DNA from: Ustilaginoidea virens
Taxonomy: Eukaryota > Ascomycota > Sordariomycetes > Hypocreales > Clavicipitaceae
Direction of reading: 5' to 3'
NCBI RefSeq assembly: GCF_000687475.1
Contig: NW_025064823.1
Location: forward strand, 1 to 64,000
DNA: 64,000 nt
Shown here: positions 1-11,221 of the stretch, one piece after another
Position numbering within the stretch: the stretch's first letter is position 1
How the letters are laid out: each line of letters begins with the position of its first letter
Made by a program: the position numbers and the translations under genes
Notes under the pieces: model-generated
What the model was told of the DNA's origin: nothing
What the model saw: only the letters and a program-made list of their open reading frames with translations
The model's database searches: none

Positions 1-819
1 TAGAACTAATAGAAATATAGTATTAAAAACAGATATATAATTAATAATTATAAAAATAAAAGTATACAAAGAAACTATTATGGAATTTAAGCTATGTATT
101 AAAGAGAATAAGTTACATAAATAAGCTAAATATGTCTTATAAGTGTATAAACTCTAAGAGAAATCTAATACTAAAGGAAGTGAATTGAAATATCTTAGTA
201 ACTTCAGGAAAAGAAATCAAAAGAGATTCTATGAATAGCGTGAGCGAAAATAGATCAGCCTAAAAAGTAGAACGGTATCAAACTGTTTAAATATTGGGGA
301 ACCTTCCTCAAAGGCTAAATATAATACATAAGCGATAGTGAAAAGTACCATGAGGGAACAAACAAAAATAGTAGTTTTATAAGCAGTTCGAGGGCGCAAG
401 CTCTAGAACGTACCTTTTGCATAATGGGTCACCAAGTTAACATTAGATGCGAGCATGACGCGCAGTTAAACCGAACGTTAAAATAACGAAAAGTGTCTAA
501 AGTTAGACCCGAAGCCAAGTGATTTTACTATAGTCAGGATTATAAAAGTCCGAACGGGTGATTGTAGCAAAAATCTCCGAAGAACTGTGGTAGGTGTAGT
601 GAAAGACAACACTGACTTGGATAGCTGGTTTTCTGCGAAACCTATAATAGTAGGCAATTTAAGTGAATATCTTAGCAGGTACAGAATTTAATCTCAGACA
701 AGGCGTTCTATACGTTTTATATTGTACAAATTGGGGGACCGTGAAGGTTCTATCAGTGAGTATGTAGACTCGGAATGGCAAAGATATATCTTAAATCATC
801 AGACATAGAATGATAAGGT

Positions 820-2046
820 TGAAATACAGCCTTTTTGTAGAAGTGAACCTTCTGCTATAAACCATCAAATTGCGGGAACGCCCTAAAGCAATCATAACCA
901 AGTAAGAGTAGTAATACATCTTATGGCTCAGGTAATGACTCGAGGTAAGGTAAAATCATGATTGATGATAATACAATGGGTAATCCGCAGCCAAGTGCCA
1001 AGAAGAATTGGTATGCAGTTCATAGACTAAATGTTGGTTGGCGCAAGCTTAAGATATAGTCAGGCCTCATTCGAAAGAATGCAATGGCAATCAAATAATT
1101 ATTAACTATTTTGTGAAATTTCTATTTCTAACTAAAAAATACAACAATTTACGATATTTCTTTATTAAATAGAAATAAAATAACAATGAAAAAGATAACA
1201 CCTATAAAAATATATAGTAATGCATTTATTAATAAGAATAAAATATTACTAGATAATAAAAATAAACCTGGTATTTATAAATGAATAAACAATATAAATG
1301 GTAATACTTATGTAGGTAGTGGTTTAAATTTAGCAAAGAGAGTAGGGGATTATTATAACAAAAATGAATTAGAAAGAAATCCTAGACCTATTCATGCTGC
1401 TTTATTAAAACATGGCCATGATAACTTTACGTTAGAAATATTAGAATATTGCAAACCAGATGAACTTATTAAAAGAGAACAATATTATCTGGATTTAGTA
1501 AAGCCTGAATATAATATATTGAAAAATGCTTATTCATTATTAGGTTTTAAACATAGTGATGAAACTATTGCTAGATTGAAATTAAGATCTATTTCAGAAG
1601 AACATAAAAAGATATTATCATCAGCACATTTAGGTAAAGAAGTTAGTCAAGAAGTTAGAGATAAATTATCTTTAGCTACTACTAACTTTAGAAAAAATAA
1701 TCCTTTATCTCCTGAAGCTTTAGCAAATATTAAAGCTAAAACTACAGAGCGTGAAGGTAAATCAGTTAGACTTTTAAATATTCAAACTAATGAAACATTG
1801 AATTTTTCTACTTTAACCGAAGCTGGAGAATTTTTAGGTATTAAAAGACAAGCTGTTAGAAATGCAATTAACAGAGGAAGTATTGTTAAAGAACAATACC
1901 GTATCACAGAATTATAATTATTTTAAGTTTAAGAATTTAATTGTTAAACTAAGGTTTATTTGTAAACCTTTTGTCCAAATGGATAGTTTATGTCATACTA
2001 TAAACTATTTAGGGAGAACATTTTGTTTATTTTATAGGCAAAATTG
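820..2046 (+). mobile_element. rnl intron 1, group I, with GIY-YIG ORF
   Basis: The catalytic core precedes the ORF: a P-like segment with AATTGCGGGAA near 870, then pairing segments, then AAGATATAGTC near 1052. The core closely resembles that of the cox2 intron, which also carries a GIY-YIG ORF. The site corresponds roughly to position 970-1000 of E. coli 23S rRNA. Ends were inferred from the last exon T (819) and terminal G (2046) and are approximate. Confidence 0.75.
1186..1917 (+). CDS. GIY-YIG homing endonuclease, rnl intron 1
   Basis: Intact 243-codon ORF from an ATG (one UGA Trp codon at residue 33). The GIY-YIG module is PGIYKW...TYVGSG at about residues 29-47, with downstream catalytic-domain elements (HGHDNF, EILEY, KREQYYLD). 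NUMOD3-like repeats follow (LGFKHSDETIARL) and then a NUMOD1/HTH-like DNA-binding tail (GEFLGIKRQAVRNAI). Family role: cuts intronless rnl alleles and drives homing of the host intron. It sits between the intron core and the 3' splice site and is not fused to an exon, as expected in an rRNA gene. No lesion is seen, so it may be active. Confidence 0.88.
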
Positions 2047-2178
2047 CGTGTATGTCAAAAGGGAAACAGCCCAGAACAAGAGTTAAGGTTCCTAAATTAT
2101 TTGTTGAGTGAAATTAAGAAGGTTTTTATTAAAGTCGACAAGGAGATAGGCTTAGAAGCAGCCATAATTTAATGACCT

Positions 2179-3466
2179 GCTGGAGGACGTAGGATGTCCT
2201 CTATGTGGGTGAAACTATCAAATTCCGGGGACTCCCTAAAAATTTTGATACTAAGCCATATATGAAAATATATGAGTGGCTGAACTAATCACTCAGAGAT
2301 AGTAATAAGTCAAAATATGATCGAAAGTGAAATGGGATATCGCGGATCTAAGTCAAATAAGAGTAATATTTTATTTGTAAAAGAGCAACGAGTAGACGGT
2401 AGTTGACACAGTAATGTGTTTAAGGTGTACTCTAATGGGTTCCGAAAGGAATTATCAAATCAGAGTCCTTTCTTAGGGAATACAAAATTTGCAAGATATT
2501 GCAGCAATTTAAGTATAAATTACCTATTACCTCCTTATGCTTTAACTGGTCTTGTGGACGCAGAAGGATGTTTTAGAATTTCTATTTTAAAGAATAAAAA
2601 TTTTCAAGAAAATAGCGGGAATGTTCCTTTTAAAACTAGACTTTATTTTCAATTATCTTTACATAAAAAAGACGAAAATCTATTAAAATTATTAAAAGAT
2701 AACTTAAAAGTAGGAAAAATTTATAAATCTCGCCCTGAGGTGTATGAATTTCAAGTGTCTTCAATAAAAGATATAAAATTGATAATAGAGTTTTTTGATA
2801 AATATCCTTTGATTAGCCAAAAATATGGAGACTACGAGCTTTTTAAACAAGCATATGAATTAATTATTAATAAACAACATTTAACTAATGATGGCTTATT
2901 AAAATTAATAGCTTTAAAATCATCTAGTAATTGAGGTCTTAATCAAACTTTAAAAGAAACATTTACTAATATTGTTCCTATTACTCGTGTACAGCCGGAT
3001 AACAAAATACCTAGTGCTGAATGGTTACTAGGTTTTGTAAGCGGAGAAGGTAATTTTATGATTAGACTCTTTAACTCACCTACTAATAAATTAGGGTATC
3101 AAGTTGGACTAAGATTTCAGATAACTCAACATAATAAAGATAAGTTATTAATGGAAAACTTAATAAATTATTTTGGATGTGGATATTTGTCTGTTCGAAA
3201 GGATATTATAGATTTTCATGTTACTAAGTTTAGTGACATAATAGAAAAAATAATACCTTTTTTTAACAAATACCCTATATTAGGAGTTAAAAAAAAAGAT
3301 TTTGAGGACTTCAAGTTAGTTGCTTCTATGATTAAAGATAAAAAGCATTTAACGGAGGAAGGTTTATCCAAAATTAAAGAGATAAAGTTAGCTAAATAAA
3401 ATGACAAGCCAATATAATTGAAACCCACAAAAATTAAATTTTGTATTCCGATGATAAATCTGATCG
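2179..3466 (+). mobile_element. rnl intron 2, group I, in the GTPase-centre hairpin
   Basis: The core includes ACTATCAAATTCCGGGG near 2214 and the block GCGGATCTAAGTCA...AAAGAGCAACGAGTAGACGG (2343-2400). It is shared almost word for word with rnl intron 3, nad3 intron 1 and nad5 intron 1. The flanking exon is the conserved segment of E. coli 23S 1051-1108, interrupted near 1090. Ends are approximate. Confidence 0.75.
2416..3399 (+). CDS. Double-motif LAGLIDADG endonuclease, rnl intron 2
   Basis: About 327 codons. The first LAGLIDADG helix is LTGLVDAEGCFRIS near residue 47; the second is LLGFVSGEGNFMIR near residue 206. UGA at 2932 must be read as Trp to keep the two halves in one protein. 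Two-motif LAGLIDADG proteins act as monomers and cut long asymmetric sites; some double as maturases. The start is uncertain: the given start is GTG, and the frame stays open upstream through the intron core, encoding the KEQRVDGS stretch also seen in the nad3 and nad5 intron ORFs. It looks intact. Confidence 0.85.
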
Positions 3467-3917
3467 CTATGCGTAATAGAGCGCTTGTTAAGTTATAAAA
3501 GCATCGAAAATTTAACGGATCTAAACAATATACCGAAACCTTGTCCATGAAATTTTTATAATAATATAGTTATTATAATTCAATGGGGTAGCAGAACGTT
3601 GAGCTAAATTACGAGTTTTGTTTTATAAAAAAAATGATAATGATTTAACTCAAGTGAGAATGGTGACATGAGTAACTAAAAGAAAATTTTCCGCCTTAAG
3701 CTTATGGTTATATTTAAGTAACGGCCTCTAAGTTTATAAGATCTAAAGATTAAAACGATGAGAAAACCTTTTTTACTAAAGACGACATTTTAGTGTAAAA
3801 TGTACTGGAAAAATAGTAAATATATTTATAGTTATTAACTATAAATGAAGAATAACCGTACCTAAAATCTGAAACAAGTAAGCTAGTAGAGAATACGAAG
3901 GCGTAAATGAGCTAACA

Positions 3918-5579
3918 ATCATAAAGCAGGGGTAGGCTCCCACATTGTGAATAAGAATCAAACTCCGGGGACACCCTAAAGCTCCTAATACCAAACTTAA
4001 TTACGAAAGTATTAAGCGGACCAACTAATCACTGGTGTAAGGTAATAAGTTAGGTAGATTCTAGTAATAGAAATGGGTTATCGCGGATCTAAGTCAGTAT
4101 GACATAAAAATCTTACTGTAAAAGAGCAACGAGTAGATGGTTCTTCAATATTTAAAAATATTGTAAGGTGTACTCTAGCCCCCAAGGAAACTTGGTATTT
4201 GGATAAGTAATCTAATAACAAAATTTCAATCTTTACTTAAAATAAGTAGAAATTAATTCGGCTAAGAATTTAAATAGCAATGTCTAGAAAGTATCACTCA
4301 AGGTGGTACAGCGTCCACACTTGCGTACATGTTTTTGTAGCGTGCGTATTGATCGGAATGAAAACGAGCTGAAAGAGCATTTGAATAAATAACTTGAGTA
4401 AGAGAACAGCGGAGGGCCTTTGAAATACAAAATGAAGGGCATAAATATCCAGGTATGGAAAGGTTAATAAATGGGCCAAACGTAAGAACCTGGTTACTAT
4501 AGGTTATACCTATAGTAAACAATATATATATATATAGAAAAAATTAAAACTAAACTACAAATTACTTAATAATGCAAGATATTTTTCTTCATTAAATAAT
4601 AATCTTAATCCTAATTACATATCAGGATTTATTGATGCAGAAGGATGTTTTCACATATCTTTGATAAAAAATTCCAAATTAAAATTAGGTCTAAGTGTAA
4701 GAGCAATTTTCCAGATTTCTTTACATAGAAAAGATAAAGCTCTTTTAGAAAGAATAAGAGACTTCTTTGATGTAGGTAGAGTAGCCATACGAAGCGATGG
4801 TGCAGTACTTTATGAAGTTTCTTCCATTAAAGACGTACAAGTAATAATAAAACATTTAGAAACTTATCCTTTAATTAGAGATAAATGAGGAGATCTTCAG
4901 CTGTTTAAACAAGTTGCTGATTTAATGATAAATAAAGAACATTGAACTTCGGAAGGATTAGCCAAAATTGTAAATATTAAAGCTTCTATGAATTTTGGTA
5001 TTATACCTAAATCAATTATATCTTTATTTCCTAGAATTAATCCCGTAAATAGACCTAGAAAATCAGACATGGTGATCTATCATCCTTACTGGGTGGTTGG
5101 ATATACAGAAGGTGAAGGAATGTTCTTTGTAAATTTATATAAAAGAAAAGATACTGTGTTAGGTGAAGGAGTAAAATTAGTATTCAAAATAACACAAGAC
5201 AGAAGAAATCTTGTATTATTAGAAAATTTAACCAATGTATTTACAGTAGGAAAAGTTTATATGCAATCCCCTACTGTAAAAGTTATGGATTTTATAATAA
5301 CAGGATTGGCTGATATTACAAAATATATTATACCTTTTTTCCATGACTATCCCTTAGAGGGAGCAAAGAAAGACGATTTTAACGATTTTGTTTTAGTAGC
5401 AGAATTAATGAAATCAAAAGTTCATCTTAAAGGTTTAGAAGAAATTCGTTCTATAAAATCAAGAATGAATTCCAATCGTTATTAAAAAATATATACTAAA
5501 AACCGTTATTAAACTATCCAAATTAAGGTAAACTATATTAGCCTAGTCCTTATGCATTAAGGATAAAATATATAGAGCG
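3918..5579 (+). mobile_element. rnl intron 3, group I, near 23S position 1669
   Basis: Same core family as rnl intron 2: CAAACTCCGGGG near 3959, GCGGATCTAAGTCA near 4083 and the GAGCAACGAG block near 4125. The exon resumes before GGAACTCGGC (5583), which matches the 23S block around 1660-1680. Between core and ORF (about 4265-4500) is a stretch that looks richer in GC, with no sense coding capacity that I recognise. Ends are approximate. Confidence 0.72.
4571..5485 (+). CDS. Double-motif LAGLIDADG endonuclease, rnl intron 3
   Basis: Motif 1 is ISGFIDAEGCFHIS (about 4619-4660); motif 2 is VVGYTEGEGMFFVN (about 5094-5135). The halves are joined by Trp-UGA codons at 4886 and 4943. No in-frame ATG lies just before motif 1, and the frame remains open further upstream, so the start is a lower bound. 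Paralogue of the rnl intron 2, nad3 and nad5 intron 1 proteins in both sequence style and core type. No lesion seen. Confidence 0.82.
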
Positions 5580-5839
5580 AAAGGAACTCGGCAAATTGAC
5601 TACCGTAACTTCGGAATAAGGAGGGCTCATTATTCTTGATTAATATCAAGTAAAGAGGAAGAAGCATGAAATAATGTTGTACGACTGTTTAATTAAAACA
5701 CAGCACTCTGCTGAAAGATGTAAATCTAAGTATAGAGTGTGATATCTGCCCGGTGCCGGCTGGTTAACAGAGATAATTGAATATACTACTATTTGATGTC
5801 GACGGAAACCCCGGTTAATGGCGGCCTTAACGTGAGGGT

Positions 5840-6699
5840 TCGTAAATGGGTCCTATTTAAATTCAGCTAATTGCTGGAACGGGCGTAATAGTAATGTTAA
5901 AAGAAACTTATTAACAAAAATAAGTAGTAGAAAATTACATACCAGCTCCAATCAGCAGGAAAGATTAAATAAATTAATTCAGGATGAGAATTACAAATTT
6001 TGATTAGGAGGATTTATTGAAGGAGAAGGTTCTTTAGTAGTATCTTTAGTTAAAAATACTAAAGTTCTACATGGTTTAGCTTTACAACCGGAATTTAATG
6101 TTGTTCAACATGAAAGTGGGATAGCTATACTACATTCTTTTAAATCTCTTTTTGAAGATAAAGGTTCTGTTCATAAAAAATCAGGATCTGAGGATGTATG
6201 AGTTTATTCATTAAAAGGGACTCAAAACTTGAAAAATTCCGTTTTACCCTTTTTTGAAAAGTATGTAATAACATATTCTAGTAAATATAAAGGAGAAGTA
6301 TTTGATAAGTTTTCTATTATTATTAATAAATTATACGATAATAGAAACAAAACTTTTAGTAAATATGAAATAATTCATTTAATAGAATTAGTTTATTCTT
6401 ATAATCCGGATACAAAAGGTAAATCAAGAAAAAGAACACTACAAGAAACTATAGATATAGTTAATTTAAAACATGAATAGTAAAAATTTGGAGTAATATA
6501 AACTTAATTATTTAAAATCTTCAGAGGCCATACGCTGAACAATTTACCTATTTTATATTATTAAAATGGAAATTTTTCTACATCCTTCTGTGAAATAAAC
6601 AATTATTTTTTTCAGAATAGAATAATACTTATATACAAAGTTGTAAATTGATGATATGGTCCAACCGGTTTTAAAGAAAAGAAATTTTCATATCGGATG
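5840..6699 (+). mobile_element. rnl intron 4, group I, at 23S position 1923
   Basis: The exon junction GTGAGGGT|CCTAAGG reconstitutes the helix 69 region of 23S rRNA, so insertion follows the equivalent of U1923. The intron has AATTGCTGGAAC near 5870, then AATCAGCAGGAAAG near 5950, and ends in G. The last exon base is T, as expected for the P1 U-G pair. Confidence 0.82.
5884..6480 (+). CDS. Single-motif LAGLIDADG endonuclease, rnl intron 4
   Basis: Open frame of up to 198 codons ending at TAG 6478. One LAGLIDADG helix, WLGGFIEGEGSLVVSL (about 6001-6048), is followed by the alpha-beta pattern of the family (LQPEFNVVQHESG, VLPFFEKY). Only one motif is visible, so a homodimer is expected. No ATG precedes the motif; the frame is open back into the intron core, so initiation is unresolved (non-AUG start or processing). 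UGA codons at 6001 and 6199 are read as Trp. Confidence 0.78.
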
Positions 6700-7748
6700 C
6701 CTAAGGTAGCGAAATGCCTTGGCCGTTAAATGCGGTCTTGCATGAATGGTGTAACGATACAACAGCTGTCTCTATGATTGACTCAGTGAAATTGGAATAG
6801 CAGTGCAGATACTGCTTACCTCTAGTTAGACGAGAAGACCCTATGCAGCTTTACTGTCACTAATTATAGATTATGTTAGACAATTTTCAGATTATAAGGT
6901 AGTTGGTATATGACAATGAGAAACCTTTATTTTTCTTTCATATGAATGAATTGGTTTAGGAGTATAAGTAGATTCTAGTTTATTTGGCTTTACTGAGTCA
7001 ATTTATTAAGCTATAGTCTATCTTTATACTAGTAGATCAGCCTAATTCAATTTACTATATTTATTATAGTAGGTACCCTTTGGTAAGGAACTATCGCTAG
7101 GGGACAGTTTATGTGGGGCACAGACCCTGTAAAGAGTAAACAGGAGTGTCTAAAAATTTCAGGCGCAAGCTCTATTTTGTTTGCAATTTTGAATAGAAAG
7201 TTTCTATTCTTAATCTTATACAATTGATTATATTTGCATTTATTGTAAATATGATTAAAATTAGGTAGGATTTTCACTATATAGAAATTAGAGATAATAA
7301 GGATATTATGTAGCAATTCTAATATCTTTTAGCTATTATTATAATAGTTATGTTTACAATATCTAAAAAGCTCAACGGCTTAATCCTGCCTTACTGTTTG
7401 ATTATCTACAAATCTTACAGTTGCGTAAGCAGGGCATAGGATCACAAGATGCAACAAGGAAAGATCTTGGATTATTGGAAAAGCTACGCTAGGGATGTTT
7501 GTCCTTTAATATTTTAAAGTTTAAAATAATTAATATAAATTGGGTTAATTTCAAGAATTACTTAGAATAGTAAACTTGAAGCGAAGTTTATCTTAGCATA
7601 AATTTAAGATAAAAACGTTCAACGACTATAAGGTGAGTGTTATGCAATTCACGATAATCCTTTTAATACTACCCAACATTTTTATTATACATATTAAAAA
7701 AAAAAATAAAAAAATTTTTTGTAGGCTCCGCCTACTAATAATAAAATT

Positions 7749-9071
7749 ATGAAAATATTCACTAACAATTTAAATAATAACTCTAAAACTGTTACTTTAA
7801 AAAATAAAGTAGGAGATATAGGAAAAACGAGATATTTTCCTTCTTTCTCTAAAGAATGAAAAAATATTGTTTATTCTTATAATAAAAATAATTTAAAAAA
7901 TATACCCTTGAATAATGTAAATGTAAATAAGATAATTCAAAGTTATTTTAATTTATATTTTCAGGATCGTAAATACATAGGTTCTAAGAAATATATATTA
8001 TTAAAAAGAAGACGTAAATTTTTAAGAAGAATATATGTAAGTAATGCTGAAATTAAACATACAAATAATAAGGCAATTATTACATTATTTACAGTAAATA
8101 GAGAAAAAAAATTATTAAAGAAGAAATATTTAAAAATCAATAAAAAAATAAGTAAAAACTTAATAAAACGTTACTTTTTATTCTATAAAATTAATATTAA
8201 TAAAATATACGAAATATTAAGTAAGGATAAAAACGAATATGTTTTCATATCAGATAAGATATCTAAAAGAAAATTCTTACAATATAAATTTATTTACTTA
8301 AATCAATTTATAACTCTTAAGAACCTTTATATTAAAAAAATATGAAGTGTCCTAATTACTAGATATTGAAAAACATATTTAAGATTAGCAAGAAAATACG
8401 ATTTAGTGTATTCTCTTAATCAATATAAATTTAACAATCAAATATTATTACCTAAATTAAGTAATATATTAAATAAAATAATAGGAAAGAAAATAGAATA
8501 TAATATAATTAATTTAAAATCTATAGCATATAATACAGATTTGTTTACTCATGCTTTAGCTTTAAAACTCAAGAAAACAAGAAGAAGTCATATAAAAAGT
8601 ATGTTTAGTATTTTAAATAGAGCTTATTTACCTAAGATAAATACAATAAAAGAAAGAACTTTAGTTAAAGGTCAAAATAATGTTGATTTAATCTTAGATA
8701 AATATAAAGATTTAAAAATCATATCTAATATAACTAGTATTAATGGTAATTTAGATGGATTATTAAATGATATACACAAAACTTCGAATAAAGGAATTCA
8801 TAGTACAATTTATAACTCAATAGGCTATAAAAATATGAGCGGTATAAGGTTAGAAGTTAAAGGTAGATTAACTAAACGTTATAGAGCGGATAAATCTATC
8901 TATTCATTGAAATGAAAAGGTGGATTAAAGAATGTAGATTCATCATTCAAACGTTTAAGTTCAGTATTATTTAGAGGAAACTCCAATTCTAATGTATCAT
9001 ATTCATTAGCTAAATCTAAACGTCGTATAGGAGCGTTTGCAGTGAAAGGTTGGATTGGTGGAAAATCCTAG
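7749..9071 (+). CDS. rps3: Ribosomal protein S3 (mitochondrial small subunit), intron-encoded
   Basis: 440 codons from ATG 7749 to TAG 9069, with UGA Trp codons. The very Lys/Asn-rich N-terminal half is variable. The C-terminal part carries the recognisable fungal mitochondrial Rps3 region: GRLTKRYRADKS, and the end RRIGAFAVKGWIGGKS. Component of the mitoribosomal small subunit head. Located in the loop of rnl intron 5, so it is presumably released from the excised intron or its precursor. A decayed endonuclease sequence follows directly after the stop. Confidence 0.9.
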
Positions 9072-9690
9072 AGTATAACAGCTTATTTACCTAATAATAT
9101 AGATTTAAATAAGAATCCTTTAACCTTATCAGGTTTGTTTTGTATATGGGAGCTACTAATCCCAACTCAAGCTAAGGATAGTAAGCTTTAACTTAAAAAT
9201 AACAAAGTACAGCAGGTTATTCAGTAGAATGCATTTTTTATGTGCAAACTATCAATTTAGATGATAAAGCTATATTAGAAAGAAAGGTGAATGCTGTAAG
9301 TTATAAATTAAGAAGGATTAACGATTTTAAAGTGATAGTTCAATATTTTCACTCATTATCTACTTTTTAAACAAACAAGCATTTTATATCTTAAGTAATA
9401 AAGAACATTTAACTATTCAAGTATATAAAAATTAAATAGAGGTTTTAGGAAAAGAAGGATTTACTAATATAACTTAAGCAGATTGACCTTTAGTCATAAA
9501 TACCAGATTAAAATAGATTGGCTGGGTTTGTTTTTTAATTTGTTGTTACCAGTAACAACAAATACGGGTGAAGGTTGTTTTTCCTTTAAATATTAAATCT
9601 AAATTAGGTAAACAAGTACAATGAATATTTTCTATAATCCAAGATAACAAAGATAAGATTTTCATGATTAGATTTTTGAGTTACTAAATT
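9072..9690 (+). pseudogene. Decayed LAGLIDADG endonuclease downstream of rps3
   Basis: No open frame survives, but fragments are recognisable: a motif-like WLGFV near 9521, TGEGCFS just after a hairpin insertion (about 9565-9585), then KLGKQVQWIFSIIQDNKDKIF (two pieces, 9603-9660), and an upstream NKEHLTI-like piece near 9400. Multiple TAA/TAG codons and shifts. The 24-bp palindromic insertion at 9539-9562 sits between the two halves of the second motif. Interpreted as the remains of an endonuclease that once shared this intron with rps3. Confidence 0.7.
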
Positions 9691-9745
9691 TTATGCGCCT
9701 TTGGGTAGGTTAAGACTAAGAATTATACCAGAAATCTAGGATTTT

Positions 9746-9792
9746 CTGTTTTTACTTCTTAGTTTGAAGTAAAAACTAAGAAGTGAAGTAGG
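9746..9792. repeat. Hairpin repeat, family A
   Basis: Near-perfect palindrome: TTTTTACTTCTTAGTTTGAA is followed by its partner AGTAAAAACTAAGAAG, then GTGAAG. The same unit recurs with variation elsewhere in the window (9921, 18300, 30040, 35810). Confidence 0.8.
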
Positions 9793-9920
9793 CGAATTAA
9801 TTGAAAGCCAAACACATCGAACTAAAGAAGAATAGGTGTGCTTCGTATTAATAAATAAATAATTTAATTCTAAGAGTCAACAGGTAAATAAATATTAAAG
9901 GATACTAAAATATGTACAGG

Positions 9921-9976
9921 GGCGCTGTTTTTACTTATTAGTTACATAAGTAAAAACTAATAAGCGAAGCAGCCCT
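9921..9976. repeat. Hairpin repeat, family A
   Basis: Inverted repeat CTGTTTTTACTTATTAGTTA / AAGTAAAAACTAATAAG followed by CGAAGCAGCCC. It lies in the tail of rnl intron 5, just before the last core element. Confidence 0.8.
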
Positions 9977-10482
9977 TAATAAAAATGAAGACATAGTCTG
10001 AACCATTTTGAAAAAAATGGAAATAGAATAAAAATATGATAACATATAGAACAGGCTAATTTGCGCAAGAGTGTACAAAATGAGTGCGCGGTTTGGCACC
10101 TCGATGTCGGCTTAACTTATCCTCATGGATGCAGGAACTATGTAGGGTGCGACTGTTCGTCGATTAAAAAGTTACATGAGCTGGGTAAAGTATTTAGCCC
10201 AGAAATTATTAGTTATTAACTAATGTTTAAGAAAATTGGGTTAATTTTAAGAATTACTAATTAATTAGTAAACTTGAAGCGAAGTTTATATCAATAGTAT
10301 AAAAACGTTCAACGACTATAGGTGAGTGGTATACTAGCTTTAGTATACAAGCAATAATCCTTTTAAAAGCCCAACGTATAATTAAAAGAATAGTACATAA
10401 AAATAGAAAATAAATAATATTAAATAATATATGTATAGAACAACAAGAATAAGATATTTAAATTCAGCCCCTCAGGCCGATT

Positions 10483-10556
10483 TGTTGTTCTCTAAGAACA
10501 ACTAATTAAATAAGCCCAAGGGCTCTAGTCCTGTTTTTACTTAAGGGCCGATAGGT
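10483..10556. repeat. Hairpin repeat, family B, about 75 bp
   Basis: TTTGTTGTTCTCTAAGAACA, then ACTAATTAAATAAGC, then AGTCCTGTTTTTACTTAAGG. The same composite unit occurs at 18556-18628 with few changes; shorter relatives lie at 9539 and 12411. Confidence 0.8.
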
Positions 10557-10587
10557 TATGAAAAATAAATCCATATCTGAAAAATAG

Positions 10588-11221
10588 AAAATTCTAAGAA
10601 TTACAAATGAATTACCTATATACTTAGGTGATGTATTGACAGGTTTATTACTAAGTGATGGTTCTTTAGAAAGAACTTATTCCTCTAGTGCAGTACGTCT
10701 TTCCATAAGTTTTAGTGAAAAGCATATAGAGTATTTAGAATTTTTATAGAAATACTGAGCCAGCTTTGATTAAAGTATATAATAGAAAGACAAACTCTTA
10801 TAATAATGTTTTAAAATTTAAAACCTTAAGTATACCTCAATTAATCTATTATTATGAGTTATTTTATGTAGAAGGTAAAAAGTTAATTCCTTCTAACATA
10901 GAGTTAATAACACCAGTAGGTTTAGCTCACTTAATAAAGGGTGATGGTAATTTAAAACAACCGGATAAAATTATCCGTATTTATACTAATAGTTTTACTA
11001 AACAAGATGTAGAATTATTAGCATTAGCTATAATTAATAAGTTTAATGTAAAAACTAGAGTAGTTCATGTTAGAAATAATCAATATATTATTATAATTAG
11101 TAAAAGTGAACTATCCAAAGTAAATAATCTTATTAAAGATTATATGCATCCTTATATGTTCTATAAAATAGACTTAGAAAATAATAGTTTTCACAATTTT
11201 GATTATAATGATAAACTATAG
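10588..11221 (+). pseudogene. LAGLIDADG (I-SceI-like, LAGLIDADG_2) endonuclease of rnl intron 6, frameshifted
   Basis: Motif 1 VLTGLLLSDGSL lies near 10635 in one frame, up to HIEYLEF at about 10740. From about 10745 the protein continues in another frame (YRNTEPALIKVYNRK), with motif 2 LAHLIKGDGNLK near 10924 and an I-SceI-like C-terminus (NLIKDYMHPYMFYKI). The shift falls in a run of T at 10740-10745. No ATG start is visible. Either a real one-base lesion or a homopolymer sequencing error. Confidence 0.75.

Larger units (their letters stand above)
7497..10049 (+). mobile_element. rnl intron 5, group IA-like, at 23S position 2450, carrying rps3
   Basis: The exon junction AGGGAT|AACAGG is the classical omega site of fungal rnl. 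The core is split: TTGGGTTAATTTCAAG near 7539 and CGTTCAACGACTATA near 7616 lie before rps3, while GACATAGTCTGAACC lies at 9989. An intron encoding rps3 here is a known ascomycete arrangement. The core is nearly the same as that of rnl intron 6. Confidence 0.9.

Noticed and set aside
1862..2086. 74-codon forward ORF across the end of rnl intron 1
   Set aside because: Overlaps the end of the GIY-YIG gene in another frame and runs into rRNA sequence; a chance frame.
4294..4522. Two overlapping reverse-strand ORFs of 61 and 74 codons
   Set aside because: They lie in rnl intron 3, have no recognisable domain, and all supported genes are on the + strand. The underlying composition is reported as a finding instead.
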